64,000 bases of DNA from Qipengyuania sp. ABI-127-1 (GTDB lineage: Bacteria; Pseudomonadota; Alphaproteobacteria; Sphingomonadales; Sphingomonadaceae): positions 744,001 through 808,000 of the forward strand of contig JALJCR010000001.1 of NCBI GenBank assembly GCA_022953095.1, in the 5' to 3' direction. Shown piece by piece: positions 23,707-32,609 of the stretch (positions are counted from its first letter, which is position 1; each line of letters starts with the position of its first letter). Under the pieces are notes generated by a model. That model had not been told where the DNA came from, ran no database searches, and worked only from the letters and a program-made list of their open reading frames with translations. A program made the translations under genes and the position numbers.

Positions 23707-24468
23707 ATGTTTCGCAATTGGATTCTCCCGCTCGCAAGTCCGCTTGTTCTGGCCGCCTGTACCGATCGCGTCGATGAGGCGCGGGGCGTCGATCATGGCG
23801 AAACGCTGCTGTCGGTCAGTGCCGGCGGGCAGGCCGAAAGCAGGCCTGATCGGGCGCAGTTCCAGGCCGGTATCGAAACCTGGTCGCGCAGTGCCAAGAC
23901 CGCGAGCGAGGAGAACAAGGATAAGATCGCCGAGATCGTGACGGCCTTGCGCGAGATCGGTGTGGAAGAGAAGGACATCCAGACCCGCGCGGTCCATGTC
24001 CGCCGGATCGACTGGGGTGATCGCAAGGGTCAATTCCAGGCGAGCAATGTGGTCGAGGTGACGATGCGCGACCCGGACAGGGCCGGCGATGCCGTGGCTG
24101 CGGTAACCGAAGCGGGGGCGAACATCGTCTCCGGTCCGAACCTCTCGATGACCGATCCCGAAGCAACCGCCAATCTTGCCTATGCCGATGCCTACAAGGC
24201 AGCGCGAAAGCGGGCCGAAGCCTATGCCGAGGCAGCCGGGATGGAGGTCAGCCGGGTGCTCTATATCCGCGACGCGGGCGGGACGCAGGGCCAGACCTGG
24301 CTCCGCGGTGCCGACGCAATGAACGAAGCCGTGGTTCAGCGGACGGCACCCACCCCGCCGCCGCCGGTTTCAATGGCCCCGCGCCCGGAAAGCGGTGACG
24401 GGATGATGGTCGGCATGACGCGTTCGAATGTTTATATCCAGGTGGACTTCGCCCTGCGGGAGAAATAA
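23707..24468 (+). CDS. SIMPL-domain (DUF541) lipoprotein
   Basis: Envelope lipoprotein of 253 residues: the N-terminal MFRNWILPLASPLVLAAC ends in a lipobox cysteine (C18), then a SIMPL domain (about 34-252) beginning LLSVSAGGQAESRPDRAQF and containing KDIQTRAVHVRRI and the YADAYKAARKRAEAYAEAAGM helix. SIMPL proteins such as BP26/YggE are periplasmic or outer-membrane associated, and some are linked to oxidative stress tolerance; the molecular role is unknown. No in-frame alternative start keeps the signal peptide, so ATG 23707 is firm even though no ribosome site is adjacent; see the hairpin element directly upstream. Confidence 0.85.
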   Translation: MFRNWILPLASPLVLAACTDRVDEARGVDHGETLLSVSAGGQAESRPDRAQFQAGIETWSRSAKTASEENKDKIAEIVTALREIGVEEKDIQTRAVHVRRIDWGDRKGQFQASNVVEVTMRDPDRAGDAVAAVTEAGANIVSGPNLSMTDPEATANLAYADAYKAARKRAEAYAEAAGMEVSRVLYIRDAGGTQGQTWLRGADAMNEAVVQRTAPTPPPPVSMAPRPESGDGMMVGMTRSNVYIQVDFALREK

Positions 24469-24478
24469 CGCTGATCCG

Positions 24479-25342
24479 ATGAGAGAACTGACTGTCGCCG
24501 TCCTGCAGCTTGCCCTCGCACGCGCGGAGGAGGCTGAGAACATTGCCGCCGTATCCGCGCTGGTCGAGGAAGCGGCAGGCAAGGGTGCGCAAGTGATCCT
24601 TCCGCCCGAACTGTTCGCCGACGAATATTTCTGCCGCGAGGAGGAAGAGGAACTCTTCGCTCTTGCGCGTCCGACCGCCGAAAGCCCGAGCGTGCGCGCG
24701 ATGCAGGGCCTCGCCGCGAAGCTGGGCGTCGCTATCCCCACCAGCTTCTTCGAGCGCGATGGCCACCACTATTACAACACGCTGGCGATGATCGGTCCTG
24801 ATGGCGCGATCATGGGTACCTATCGCAAGAGCCACATCCCCGACGGGCCGGGCTACGAGGAGAAATACTATTTCCGCCCCGGGAACGACGGTTTCAAGGT
24901 GTGGGACGTCTTCGGCGCGCGCATCGGCGTGGGGATCTGCTGGGATCAGTGGTACCCCGAATGCGCGCGGGTCATGGCGCTGAAAGGCGCCGAAGTGCTG
25001 CTTTATCCCACGGCCATCGGATCGGAACCCTATGACGCCGATCTCGACACCAGCCGCATGTGGCGCCGCGCGATGATCGGCCATGCGGTGTCCAATTGCA
25101 TGCCGGTATGCGCTGCCAACCGCATCGGCCACGAAGGCCCGGCCGATCGCCAGCAGAGCTTTTACGGCCACAGCTTCATTTCCGACGAATGGGGCGATCT
25201 GGCCGAGCAATTCGGTGCCGCCGAAAGCGGTGCGCTGGTCGCGACGATCGACCTTGATCGGGCGGCGAAACATCGCGCGGGCATGGGCTTTTTTCGGGAT
25301 CGCCGCCCGCAGCTCTATGGCCGGATCTGCGAGGATATCTGA
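24479..25342 (+). CDS. aguB: N-carbamoylputrescine amidase
   Basis: Nitrilase-superfamily hydrolase converting N-carbamoylputrescine to putrescine, CO2 and ammonia in polyamine synthesis. From ATG 24479 it has 287 residues with the Glu-Lys-Cys triad in PPELF, YRKSHIPDGPGY and GICWDQWYPE; the KSHIPDGPGYEEKYYF block is typical of AguB. Its usual partner, agmatine deiminase (AguA), is not adjacent. It follows the SIMPL gene after 10 bases and precedes a small unknown gene by two bases, suggesting one transcript. The upstream part of the frame overlaps the SIMPL gene and is rejected. Confidence 0.93.
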   Translation: MRELTVAVLQLALARAEEAENIAAVSALVEEAAGKGAQVILPPELFADEYFCREEEEELFALARPTAESPSVRAMQGLAAKLGVAIPTSFFERDGHHYYNTLAMIGPDGAIMGTYRKSHIPDGPGYEEKYYFRPGNDGFKVWDVFGARIGVGICWDQWYPECARVMALKGAEVLLYPTAIGSEPYDADLDTSRMWRRAMIGHAVSNCMPVCAANRIGHEGPADRQQSFYGHSFISDEWGDLAEQFGAAESGALVATIDLDRAAKHRAGMGFFRDRRPQLYGRICEDI

Positions 25343-25344
25343 CC

Positions 25345-25764
25345 GTGCCGCCTGGCATCGACCAGGCGCAGCTCGACGCGTTGTTCACGGCCGCTCTCGA
25401 GGCCGGCATCGCCCGGATCGAGAAAGACGGCACCTTCTTCCCGCTTTTGTTCGAATTGCGTGCAAATGGCGCGATACAGAATGTCGCCGTGCTCGAAACC
25501 GGGGCCATCGACGGAGCGCAGACGGTGCTCGACCGGTTCGCCGAATTGCTGAAACCGCGCGCGCGGGAGGGCACGATCCGGGCCGCCGCCATCGTTCTGC
25601 ATCGGGCGCATCGAGACATGATGGAAGTTCGGCTGCGAGCCGCCAACTATGCCAGCGATGTCCAGGTTCCTTTCGCCATCGCGCGGGGCGGGCTGTTCGC
25701 GAGAAAACGCAAGCTTACGCTGGACGTGTTCACTCTTAGGGCAGCCGAGAACGAGATATTCTAG
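25345..25764 (+). CDS. hypothetical protein, co-directional with aguB
   Basis: A 139-residue protein I do not recognise. It starts with GTG 25345, two bases after the aguB stop, with GAGGATAT just upstream. The composition is that of a soluble alpha/beta protein with no signal peptide or membrane segment: predicted helix 8-25, a strand-rich middle (FFPLLFELRANGAIQNVAVLE) and a C-terminal basic stretch (FARKRKLTLDVF). The codon pattern and tight spacing suggest a real gene in the aguB transcript. It ends four bases into the convergent peptidase gene. No function is inferred. Confidence 0.6.
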   Translation: MPPGIDQAQLDALFTAALEAGIARIEKDGTFFPLLFELRANGAIQNVAVLETGAIDGAQTVLDRFAELLKPRAREGTIRAAAIVLHRAHRDMMEVRLRAANYASDVQVPFAIARGGLFARKRKLTLDVFTLRAAENEIF

Positions 25765-27182
25765 CGCCCGGCCAGGTCTTTCAGAACGATGCTCCAATGG
25801 TCCAGCCCGTCATAGAAGGCGTCTACCCGCATCCTTTCGTTCAGCCCGTGTGCGTAGATATCCTGCGGGCGGCTGGCCCCGGCCCCGATGGCCACCGTGT
25901 CGTAGCCGAGCGCGCGATAATGCATGCCGTCCGTGCCGCCCGAAGACATCGTGGGTATCATCGGGATCGGCTGGCCGAAACGCGCTGTCAGCGATTTGGC
26001 CAGTGCTGTCCGGACCTCGTCAGGAAGCGTGCTCATCGGGCTCTCGGTTGCTTTCTCGCGCTGGGTAACGGTGAGTTTTTCGTCGCCGATCACAGTCTCC
26101 AGCGCGGCCTTGACCGATTCCACGCCTTCGCCCGGGAAGACGCGGCAATTGACCGCTGCGCTGGCCGATTGCGGCAATGCGTTCTCCGCATGGCCGGCCT
26201 TCAGCATGGTCGCGACGCAGGTGGTGCGCAGTGTGCCGACGAAGCCGGGATTGGCGCTGATCGTGTCGATGGCGTCGGCATCGTTCGGATCGGCGGCGAA
26301 AGCGCGCATGGCCGCGCCGAGTTGTCCGGGGATGCTCCGGCCCATGGCAGCGAAATAGCTGCGCGTCAGGGCGCTCTCGCGCACGGGGAAGCGATGCTGC
26401 GAAATCCGGGTCAGCGCGGCGGCCAGATCGTAGATTGCATTGTCGCTGCGCGGGCGCGATGAATGGCCGCCCGGATTGGTCGCGGTAATGTCGAATGTGA
26501 CATAGGTTTTCTCGGCGAGCTGGACCTGCTGGGCGAGCGGGGAATAATCGTCGGCCAGACCGATCCCGCCCGCATCCGAATTGAGAACATAGGCCGGATC
26601 GACATTCTCGGCGACCCATTTCGCCTGTGCGCGGGTGGAGACCATCCCGGTTTCCTCGTCGCCCGAGAAAACCAGGTAGAGATCGCGACTGGGCGTCCAG
26701 CCTTCCTTTTTCAGCCGGATGAAGGTCCCGGTGAGATTGGCGACGCCATATTTGTTGTCCTGCGTCCCGCGTCCGAAGAAATACCCATCTTCCTCGATCA
26801 GCGTGAAGGGGTCGCGTTCCCAATCCTCGGGCAGGGCGTCCACCACATCCATATGCGCCAGCATTACGATGGGTTTCGCGCCCGAAGAGCCATCGCCGCG
26901 ATAGCGCACGATCAGGCCCTGGGTTGCATCGCCATCGCTATCGTAATCGGTCACCAAAAGGTCCTCGTCGGCAAATCCGGCTTCGGCCAGGCGATCGGTC
27001 AGATAGGCAACCATCTCATCCATCTGCCCGTGTCCGGCTGCGGTTCGGAAGGCAATGATGTCGCGGTAGATGTCGTGCACGCGCTGCTCGTGTTCGGTCA
27101 GGTCGCGCGGCGATCCCTCGCTTGCCGCGGCATGCCCCGAAATCGCCAAGGCACCTGCCAGCAGAAACGCCTTCATTATCAT
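25761..27182 (-). CDS. M20-family metallopeptidase, exported
   Basis: Dizinc aminoacylase/carboxypeptidase-type hydrolase. From ATG 27182 it has 473 residues: signal peptide MIMKAFLLAGALAISGHAAA, then the M20 catalytic domain with the zinc histidine in LAHMDVVD, GTQDNKYG (bridging aspartate), SGDEETG (catalytic and ligand glutamates), NSDAGG, and a terminal YAHGLNER histidine. The dimerisation insert starts near ITATNPGGHSSRP. AAGGGTGG precedes the start. The long upstream frame overlaps folK antisense and is rejected. The substrate is unknown; exported M20 enzymes often trim peptides for nutrition. Convergent with the small hypothetical gene. Confidence 0.92.
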   Translation of the reverse strand: MIMKAFLLAGALAISGHAAASEGSPRDLTEHEQRVHDIYRDIIAFRTAAGHGQMDEMVAYLTDRLAEAGFADEDLLVTDYDSDGDATQGLIVRYRGDGSSGAKPIVMLAHMDVVDALPEDWERDPFTLIEEDGYFFGRGTQDNKYGVANLTGTFIRLKKEGWTPSRDLYLVFSGDEETGMVSTRAQAKWVAENVDPAYVLNSDAGGIGLADDYSPLAQQVQLAEKTYVTFDITATNPGGHSSRPRSDNAIYDLAAALTRISQHRFPVRESALTRSYFAAMGRSIPGQLGAAMRAFAADPNDADAIDTISANPGFVGTLRTTCVATMLKAGHAENALPQSASAAVNCRVFPGEGVESVKAALETVIGDEKLTVTQREKATESPMSTLPDEVRTALAKSLTARFGQPIPMIPTMSSGGTDGMHYRALGYDTVAIGAGASRPQDIYAHGLNERMRVDAFYDGLDHWSIVLKDLAGR

Positions 27183-27233
27183 CGTCCACCCTTCCCGATT
27201 GGCTGCTGTCGGTTGCGACGCTAGGGCGGAGAT

Positions 27234-27737
27234 ATGAGGGACGCAAGCAAGCATCGCTACCTGATCGGGCTTGGGTCCAACCGCCGGGTGCCGGGCATCG
27301 GCGCGCCGCGCGCAGTGCTGGCTTCGGCTGCCGGGGCGCTGGTGGATGCGGGCTGGCGGGTCGAGGCCTTCTCGCGTCTCGCGGACAGTGCACCGGTCGG
27401 CCCGTCCCTGCGGCGATACGCCAATGCGGCCGCGGTGATCGTTGGGGATCTTTGCCCGCCCGATGCGCTGGAAAGCCTGCAGGATATCGAACGGGCTTTC
27501 GGCCGGGAACGGCGCGGACAGCGGTGGCGATCGCGCACGCTCGATCTCGACATTGTGTTGTGGAGTGGCGGGATGTGGCAAGCGCCCGGCCTTTCGGTGC
27601 CGCATCCGCTGTTCCGCGAACGCGATTTCGTTCTGCACCCCGCTGCGCAGATCGCTCCGCACTGGCGCGATCCGGTTACCGGCCTCACCATCCGCCAGCT
27701 TGCCGCGCGCCTTTCCCGGCCACTGCGGACAGAATGA
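27234..27737 (+). CDS. folK: 2-amino-4-hydroxy-6-hydroxymethyldihydropteridine pyrophosphokinase
   Basis: Transfers pyrophosphate from ATP to 6-hydroxymethyl-dihydropterin in folate synthesis. The 167-residue protein has the N-terminal YLIGLGSNRR, the signature RWRSRTLDLDIVLW (family consensus RxxPRxLDLDIL) and VPHPLFRERDFVLHPAAQIAP, all needed for Mg-ATP and pterin binding. It stands alone, divergent from the M20 peptidase, and is followed 54 bases later by tRNA-Lys. No folP or folB is adjacent. Confidence 0.93.
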   Translation: MRDASKHRYLIGLGSNRRVPGIGAPRAVLASAAGALVDAGWRVEAFSRLADSAPVGPSLRRYANAAAVIVGDLCPPDALESLQDIERAFGRERRGQRWRSRTLDLDIVLWSGGMWQAPGLSVPHPLFRERDFVLHPAAQIAPHWRDPVTGLTIRQLAARLSRPLRTE

Positions 27738-27790
27738 CGCATGACCCGCTTGACCACCCGCAACCGCATCCCTAGGTGGCACGCCGTGGT

Positions 27791-27867
<77 letters not shown>

Positions 27868-27923
27868 CCACAATTTCGCCCCGAGGCCGGAGCGCCGGCA
27901 TCCACCGTCCGGAGCATTCGCCT

Positions 27924-29036
27924 ATGAAGACCCGCGCCGCCGTCGCCTTCGCCGCCAAGCAGCCCCTCGAAATCGTCGAGCTGGATCTGGAAGGCCCCAA
28001 GGCGGGTGAAGTGCTGGTCGAGATCATGGCCACGGGCATCTGCCATACCGATGCCTACACGCTCGACGGGTTCGATTCGGAAGGAATTTTTCCCAGCGTG
28101 CTGGGCCATGAAGGCGCGGGAATCGTGCGTGAAGTGGGCGCGGGCGTGACCAGCGTAAAGCCGGGCGATCACGTGATCCCGCTCTACACGCCAGAATGCC
28201 GCCAGTGTAAATCGTGCCTCAGCGGCAAGACCAATCTGTGCACCGCGATCCGCGCGACGCAGGGCAAGGGCCTGATGCCCGACGGGACCACGCGCTTTTC
28301 CTACAAGGGCGAGCCGATCTTCCACTATATGGGCTGTTCGACCTTTTCGAACTTCACCGTCCTGCCAGAAATCGCGGTCGCCAAGATCCGCGAGGACGCG
28401 CCCTTCAAGACGAGTTGTTACATTGGCTGCGGGGTCACGACCGGCGTCGGCGCGGTGACCAATACCGCCAAGGTGCAGGTCGGCGACAATGTCGTGGTCT
28501 TCGGCCTTGGCGGGATCGGTCTCAATGTCATCCAGGGCGCGCGGCTGGCGGGCGCGAACATGATCGTCGGCATCGACATCAACCCCGACCGCGAGGAATG
28601 GGGCCGCAAGTTCGGCATGACCCACTTCCTCAACACGAAGGGGATGAGCAATGACGAGGTGGTCGCTAAAATCGTCGAGATGACCGACGGCGGGGCGGAT
28701 TATTCCTTCGACTGCACCGGCAACACCGATGTCATGCGCACCGCGCTGGAGGCTTGCCACCGGGGCTGGGGCACTTCGATCATCATCGGCGTGGCCGAAG
28801 CGGGCAAGGAAATCGCGACGCGCCCGTTCCAGCTTGTGACGGGCCGCAACTGGCGCGGCACCGCATTCGGCGGAGCCAAGGGCCGCACCGACGTTCCGAA
28901 AATCGTCGACTGGTATATGGACGGCAAGATCGAGATCGAGCCGATGATTACCCATGTCCTGTCGCTGGAAGAAATCAACAAGGGCTTCGACCTGATGCAT
29001 GCAGGCGAATCCATCCGCAGTGTGGTGGTGTATTGA
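27924..29036 (+). CDS. frmA: S-(hydroxymethyl)glutathione dehydrogenase (class III alcohol dehydrogenase)
   Basis: Zinc- and NAD-dependent oxidation of the glutathione-formaldehyde adduct to S-formylglutathione. The 370 residues show the class III marks: [15 protein letters not shown] with catalytic-zinc cysteine, GHEGAGIV, the structural-zinc set [15 protein letters not shown], the third catalytic ligand in [10 protein letters not shown], and the NAD-binding [13 protein letters not shown]. Its stop overlaps the next start by one base (TGATG). It opens a four-gene run with scoA, scoB and fghA. The formaldehyde role is firm from FrmA plus FghA; the CoA-transferase insertion is unusual. Confidence 0.96.
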   Translation: MKTRAAVAFAAKQPLEIVELDLEGPKAGEVLVEIMATGICHTDAYTLDGFDSEGIFPSVLGHEGAGIVREVGAGVTSVKPGDHVIPLYTPECRQCKSCLSGKTNLCTAIRATQGKGLMPDGTTRFSYKGEPIFHYMGCSTFSNFTVLPEIAVAKIREDAPFKTSCYIGCGVTTGVGAVTNTAKVQVGDNVVVFGLGGIGLNVIQGARLAGANMIVGIDINPDREEWGRKFGMTHFLNTKGMSNDEVVAKIVEMTDGGADYSFDCTGNTDVMRTALEACHRGWGTSIIIGVAEAGKEIATRPFQLVTGRNWRGTAFGGAKGRTDVPKIVDWYMDGKIEIEPMITHVLSLEEINKGFDLMHAGESIRSVVVY

Positions 29037-29746
29037 TGGCAGACAAGCTTTATCCCGACGCCGCGGCGGCCCTCGACGGGCTGCTGACGGACGACATGCT
29101 CATTGCCAGCGGCGGCTTCGGCCTCTGCGGCATCCCCGAGCGTCTCTTGACCGCGATCCGCGACAGCGGGGTGAAGGGCCTGACCTTCGCCAGCAACAAT
29201 GCGGGGATCGACAATGAAGGCATCGGCATGCTGCTGCGCAGCCGCCAAGTGAAGAAGATGATCTCGTCCTATGTCGGCGAGAACAAGGAGTTCGAACGCC
29301 AGTTCCTATCCGGCGAGCTCGAAGTCGAGTTCTGCCCGCAGGGCACGCTCGCCGAACGCATGCGCGCAGGCGGTGCGGGCATTCCCGGCTTCTACACCAA
29401 GACCGGCGTCGGCACGCAGGTCGCCGAGGGCAAGGAGCACAAGGATTTCGACGGCGAGACCTATATCCTCGAACGCGGCATTTTCGCCGATCTCGCCATC
29501 GTCAAGGCGTGGAAGGCCGACGAGACGGGCAACCTCGTCTTCCGTAAGACCGCGCGCAACTTCAACCTGCCCGCCGCCACCTGCGGCAAGGTCTGCGTGG
29601 TCGAGGTGGAAGAAGTGGTGCCCACAGGCAGCCTCGATCCCGACTGCATCCATTTGCCGGGCGTTTACGTCCAGCGGATGATTGTGGGCGCGCCCTACGA
29701 CAAGAAGATCGAATTCACGACGACCCGCGAAAGGGAGGCCGCATAA
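29036..29746 (+). CDS. scoA: 3-oxoacid CoA-transferase subunit A
   Basis: Alpha subunit of succinyl-CoA:3-ketoacid CoA-transferase, which moves CoA between succinyl-CoA and acetoacetate. From ATG 29036 it has 236 residues with the family signature [14 protein letters not shown], the [10 protein letters not shown] block and [19 protein letters not shown]. The longer frame starting inside frmA is not real. Both ends overlap neighbours by one base (TGATG and TAATG), so frmA, scoA and scoB are translationally coupled. Expected to form a heterotetramer with ScoB. Confidence 0.95.
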   Translation: MADKLYPDAAAALDGLLTDDMLIASGGFGLCGIPERLLTAIRDSGVKGLTFASNNAGIDNEGIGMLLRSRQVKKMISSYVGENKEFERQFLSGELEVEFCPQGTLAERMRAGGAGIPGFYTKTGVGTQVAEGKEHKDFDGETYILERGIFADLAIVKAWKADETGNLVFRKTARNFNLPAATCGKVCVVEVEEVVPTGSLDPDCIHLPGVYVQRMIVGAPYDKKIEFTTTREREAA

Positions 29747-30387
29747 TGGGCTGGGATCGCAACCAGATGGCCGCCCGCGCGGCGAAGGAACTGGAAGACG
29801 GCTATTACGTCAATCTCGGAATCGGCATTCCGACGCTGGTCGCCAACCACATTCCCGAAGGCATGCATGTCACGCTGCAGAGCGAGAACGGCATGCTCGG
29901 CATCGGGCCGTTTCCCTATCCCGACGAGGTCGATGCGGACCTGATCAACGCTGGCAAGCAGACCATCAGCGAACTGCCGCACAGCGCCTATTTCGACAGC
30001 GCGGCGAGCTTTGCGATGATTCGCGGCGGGCATATCGACCTCACCGTGCTGGGCGCAATGGAAGTCGCGCAGAACGGCGACATCGCCAACTGGATGATCC
30101 CCGGCAAGATGATCAAAGGCATGGGCGGCGCGATGGACCTCGTCGCCGGGGTGAAGAAGATCATCGTGGTGATGGACCACAATGCCAAGGATGGCAGCCC
30201 CAAATTCATCCCCGAATGCACGCTGCCGCTGACCGGGCAGAACGTGGTCGACATGATCATCACCAATCTCGCCGTCTTCCACCGAGTTGACCATGACAGT
30301 CCGTTCCGCCTGATCGAGCTGGCGCCGGGCGTGACCGCAGAGGAAGTGGCCGAGAAAACGACCGCGAAATACGAGGTCGCGCTCTAG
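29746..30387 (+). CDS. scoB: 3-oxoacid CoA-transferase subunit B
   Basis: Beta subunit of succinyl-CoA:3-ketoacid CoA-transferase; it carries the catalytic glutamate in [14 protein letters not shown] (about residue 47). Further family blocks are [32 protein letters not shown] and the C-terminal [16 protein letters not shown]. Length of 213 residues is standard. It starts on the last base of the scoA stop and is followed three bases later by fghA. Confidence 0.95.
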   Translation: MGWDRNQMAARAAKELEDGYYVNLGIGIPTLVANHIPEGMHVTLQSENGMLGIGPFPYPDEVDADLINAGKQTISELPHSAYFDSAASFAMIRGGHIDLTVLGAMEVAQNGDIANWMIPGKMIKGMGGAMDLVAGVKKIIVVMDHNAKDGSPKFIPECTLPLTGQNVVDMIITNLAVFHRVDHDSPFRLIELAPGVTAEEVAEKTTAKYEVAL

Positions 30388-30390
30388 GAC

Positions 30391-31236
30391 ATGGCGAGCG
30401 TGCTGGAGACGCTGGAGGAACATCGCAGCCACGGCGGCGTGCAGGGCGTCTATCGCCATGCCTCCTCCAGCACCGGCACCGACATGACCTTCTCGGCTTT
30501 CGTGCCCGAGCATGACGCAGGTGCGAAGCTGCCGGTATTGTGGTTCCTTTCCGGCCTCACCTGCACCCATGCGAACGTGACCGAGAAGGGCGAGTACCGC
30601 GCCGCATGCGCCGAGCATGGCGTGATCTTCCTCGCGCCCGACACCTCGCCGCGCGGCGAGGACGTGCCCGACGACGAAGCCTATGATTTCGGCAAGGGCG
30701 CGGGCTTTTATGTCGATGCGACGCAGGAACCGTGGGCGCGGCACTTCGCCATGCGCAGCTATATCGAAGGGGAGCTTCCGGTGCTGGTGGGCGAACATTT
30801 TCCGGTCGATCTCGATCGGCAGGGTATCACCGGCCATTCGATGGGCGGACACGGTGCGTTGACCACGGCGCTGCGCAATCCCGACCGTTTCGCTTCGGTC
30901 AGCGCTTTTTCACCGATCGTCAGCCCGCTGAACTGCCCCTGGGGCGAAAAGGCGCTGGGCGGCTATCTTGGCCCGGTCCGCGAAGCCTGGCGCGCATACG
31001 ATGCCTGCGCCCTGATCGAGGACGGCGCGCGGTTGCCGCATCTTCTGGTCGATCAGGGGACGGCGGACGACTTCCTCGAAAACCAGCTCAAGACCGGGCT
31101 TCTCGTCGAGGCATGCGAAAAAGCCGGTATCGCGGCGGATATCCGCATGCAGGATGGCTACGACCATTCCTATTATTTCATCTCGAGTTTCATGGCCGAC
31201 CACGTCGCCTGGCATGCACAGCGCTTGGGCTGCTGA
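30391..31236 (+). CDS. fghA: S-formylglutathione hydrolase
   Basis: Serine esterase that splits S-formylglutathione into formate and glutathione, the second step of formaldehyde detoxification. The 281-residue protein has the nucleophile elbow GHSMGGHGAL, the oxyanion segment WFLSGLTCT, an aspartate in LVDQGTADDF and the histidine in GYDHSYYF. These match the esterase D/FghA family along the whole length. It is the last gene of the frmA-scoA-scoB-fghA run, three bases after scoB. Confidence 0.95.
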   Translation: MASVLETLEEHRSHGGVQGVYRHASSSTGTDMTFSAFVPEHDAGAKLPVLWFLSGLTCTHANVTEKGEYRAACAEHGVIFLAPDTSPRGEDVPDDEAYDFGKGAGFYVDATQEPWARHFAMRSYIEGELPVLVGEHFPVDLDRQGITGHSMGGHGALTTALRNPDRFASVSAFSPIVSPLNCPWGEKALGGYLGPVREAWRAYDACALIEDGARLPHLLVDQGTADDFLENQLKTGLLVEACEKAGIAADIRMQDGYDHSYYFISSFMADHVAWHAQRLGC

Positions 31237-31285
31237 TTAAACGATGATTTCGGGATAGCATGCGAACACCGCGCGTTGGGCCGGT

Positions 31286-31801
31286 ATGATATTCGACAAT
31301 CAATGGCTCGATATCGCCGTGCGCGGCGGGCTTCTCTCTGCCGCAGCGATCGGGTGGATAGTTTTGCTGATCCGCGTGAATGGGCTGCGGTCGCTATCCA
31401 AGATGACCAATTTCGATTTCGTCATGACCGTCGCGCTGGGCAGTCTCGTCGCGGGGGCGGGGCAGGCAAGCGACTGGATGGCATTTGCGCAGGCAATGGC
31501 TGCGATGCTGGGATTGTTCGCCGTGCAGTACACTGCCGCTCGCCTGCGCAGGGCTTCGGACGCTGCGGAAAGGGCGATGCAGAACGAGCCCGTTTTTCTG
31601 ATGCGCAATGGCGAGTTCTTTGAAGACGCGCTGGAATCGACGCGCGTTGCCAAGAGCGATCTTATTGCCAAGCTGCGCGAGGCCAACGTGCTCGACCTCG
31701 CGAAAGTGCGCGCGGTGGTGCTCGAAACCACGGGCGACGTTTCGGTGCTGCATGGTGACAGCCTCGACGAAACCCTGATCGCGAATGTGAAACGGGTTTA
31801 A
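31286..31801 (+). CDS. DUF421 (YetF/YcaP-type) membrane protein
   Basis: Membrane protein of 171 residues with two to three N-terminal transmembrane helices (about 12-30, 42-60, 63-82), the family motif KMTNFDFVMTVALGSLVAG, and a small C-terminal alpha/beta domain starting EPVFLMRNGEFF. In Bacillus, YetF-like proteins of this family affect spore membranes; the role in Gram-negatives is unknown. It stands alone; its end overlaps the convergent transporter gene by four bases. Confidence 0.85.
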   Translation: MIFDNQWLDIAVRGGLLSAAAIGWIVLLIRVNGLRSLSKMTNFDFVMTVALGSLVAGAGQASDWMAFAQAMAAMLGLFAVQYTAARLRRASDAAERAMQNEPVFLMRNGEFFEDALESTRVAKSDLIAKLREANVLDLAKVRAVVLETTGDVSVLHGDSLDETLIANVKRV

Positions 31802-32481
31802 CGGCGGTCCAGCCAGCGGGCGAGGGCGACCCCGCCGGTGATGAGGAAGGGCACCAGCACCAGGCTCAAAACGACCTTGGCGATGATTTGGCCGATCAGC
31901 AGATTGGTGATCGCGAACTGGCCGTAGAAGGCCAGCGTGATGAAGATCACCGAATCGATCGCCTGGCTCAATGCCGATGCAATCGCGCCGCGCGCCATCA
32001 GCGATACGGTCGATGCGCCCTCGGATGATCCGCGCAGCCGCGAAAAAATCCAGACATTGAGCAGCAGTGAAACGATATAGGCGGCGGGACCTGCCATCCA
32101 CACGCGCCACAAGGTCGCATGGACGCGCTCGAAAGCGGCGAGATCGTCCGACCGGAATTCGACCATTTCGGTAGAGGCGGGCAGGTTCAGCACGAGCTGC
32201 ATCAGCAGCGAGGCCACCAGCAAGGGCACGAAGCCCCACCATACGATCCGGTTCGCCAGCTTTTCGCCGTAAAGCTGGGCAATCGTGCTGGAGATCACCA
32301 CCAGCAGCAGGAAGGCGAAAATGCCCGATTCGACCGCAAGGTCGGTCGGCCATAACTGCACCTGCTTGTAGGCCAGCACGCCCGCCAGCACGGTCATTCC
32401 GCCATAGAGCAGCGTATAGACGAACAGGCCCGGCGGCATGGCAGCGGCTGCGAGCCTGGTCTCGTTGGCGGGTTCGTTCAT
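31798..32481 (-). CDS. yhhQ: queuosine precursor transporter (YhhQ/VUT family)
   Basis: Inner-membrane importer of 7-cyano-7-deazaguanine or a related precursor used for queuosine in tRNA. The 227-residue protein has about six transmembrane helices; family features include FAFLLLVVISSTIAQLYGEKLANRIVWWGF, RVWMAGPAAYIVSLLLNVWIF and the C-terminal SQAIDSVIFITLAFYG. No queuosine biosynthesis gene is in the window, so salvage is only inferred. Its ribosome-binding GAGG lies in one arm of a hairpin (32489-32518) that could control translation. Divergent from nupC. Confidence 0.88.
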   Translation of the reverse strand: MNEPANETRLAAAAMPPGLFVYTLLYGGMTVLAGVLAYKQVQLWPTDLAVESGIFAFLLLVVISSTIAQLYGEKLANRIVWWGFVPLLVASLLMQLVLNLPASTEMVEFRSDDLAAFERVHATLWRVWMAGPAAYIVSLLLNVWIFSRLRGSSEGASTVSLMARGAIASALSQAIDSVIFITLAFYGQFAITNLLIGQIIAKVVLSLVLVPFLITGGVALARWLDRR

Positions 32482-32488
32482 GTATTTC

Positions 32489-32518
32489 GGCCTCGTAGAT
32501 ATCGTGGACGGCGAGGCC
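32489..32518 (-). promoter_or_regulatory. hairpin sequestering the yhhQ ribosome-binding site
   Basis: GGCCTCG (32489-32495) pairs with CGAGGCC (32512-32518). On the minus strand the second arm contains GAGG nine bases before the yhhQ ATG, so folding would hide it. No preQ1 riboswitch consensus is recognisable, so a ligand sensor is not claimed. Confidence 0.4.
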
Positions 32519-32609
32519 GTCGGCGGGGCGTGAAAATTGACTAATGGAGCGCCGCAAGCAAGACAGCAGACGATTTCATCCGCAACTTGTCTTTCCCAAA
32601 GGGAACCCG

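Noticed and set aside
32482-32609. preQ1 riboswitch before yhhQ
   Set aside because: None of the known preQ1 consensus elements can be recognised; only a simple SD-sequestering stem is present.
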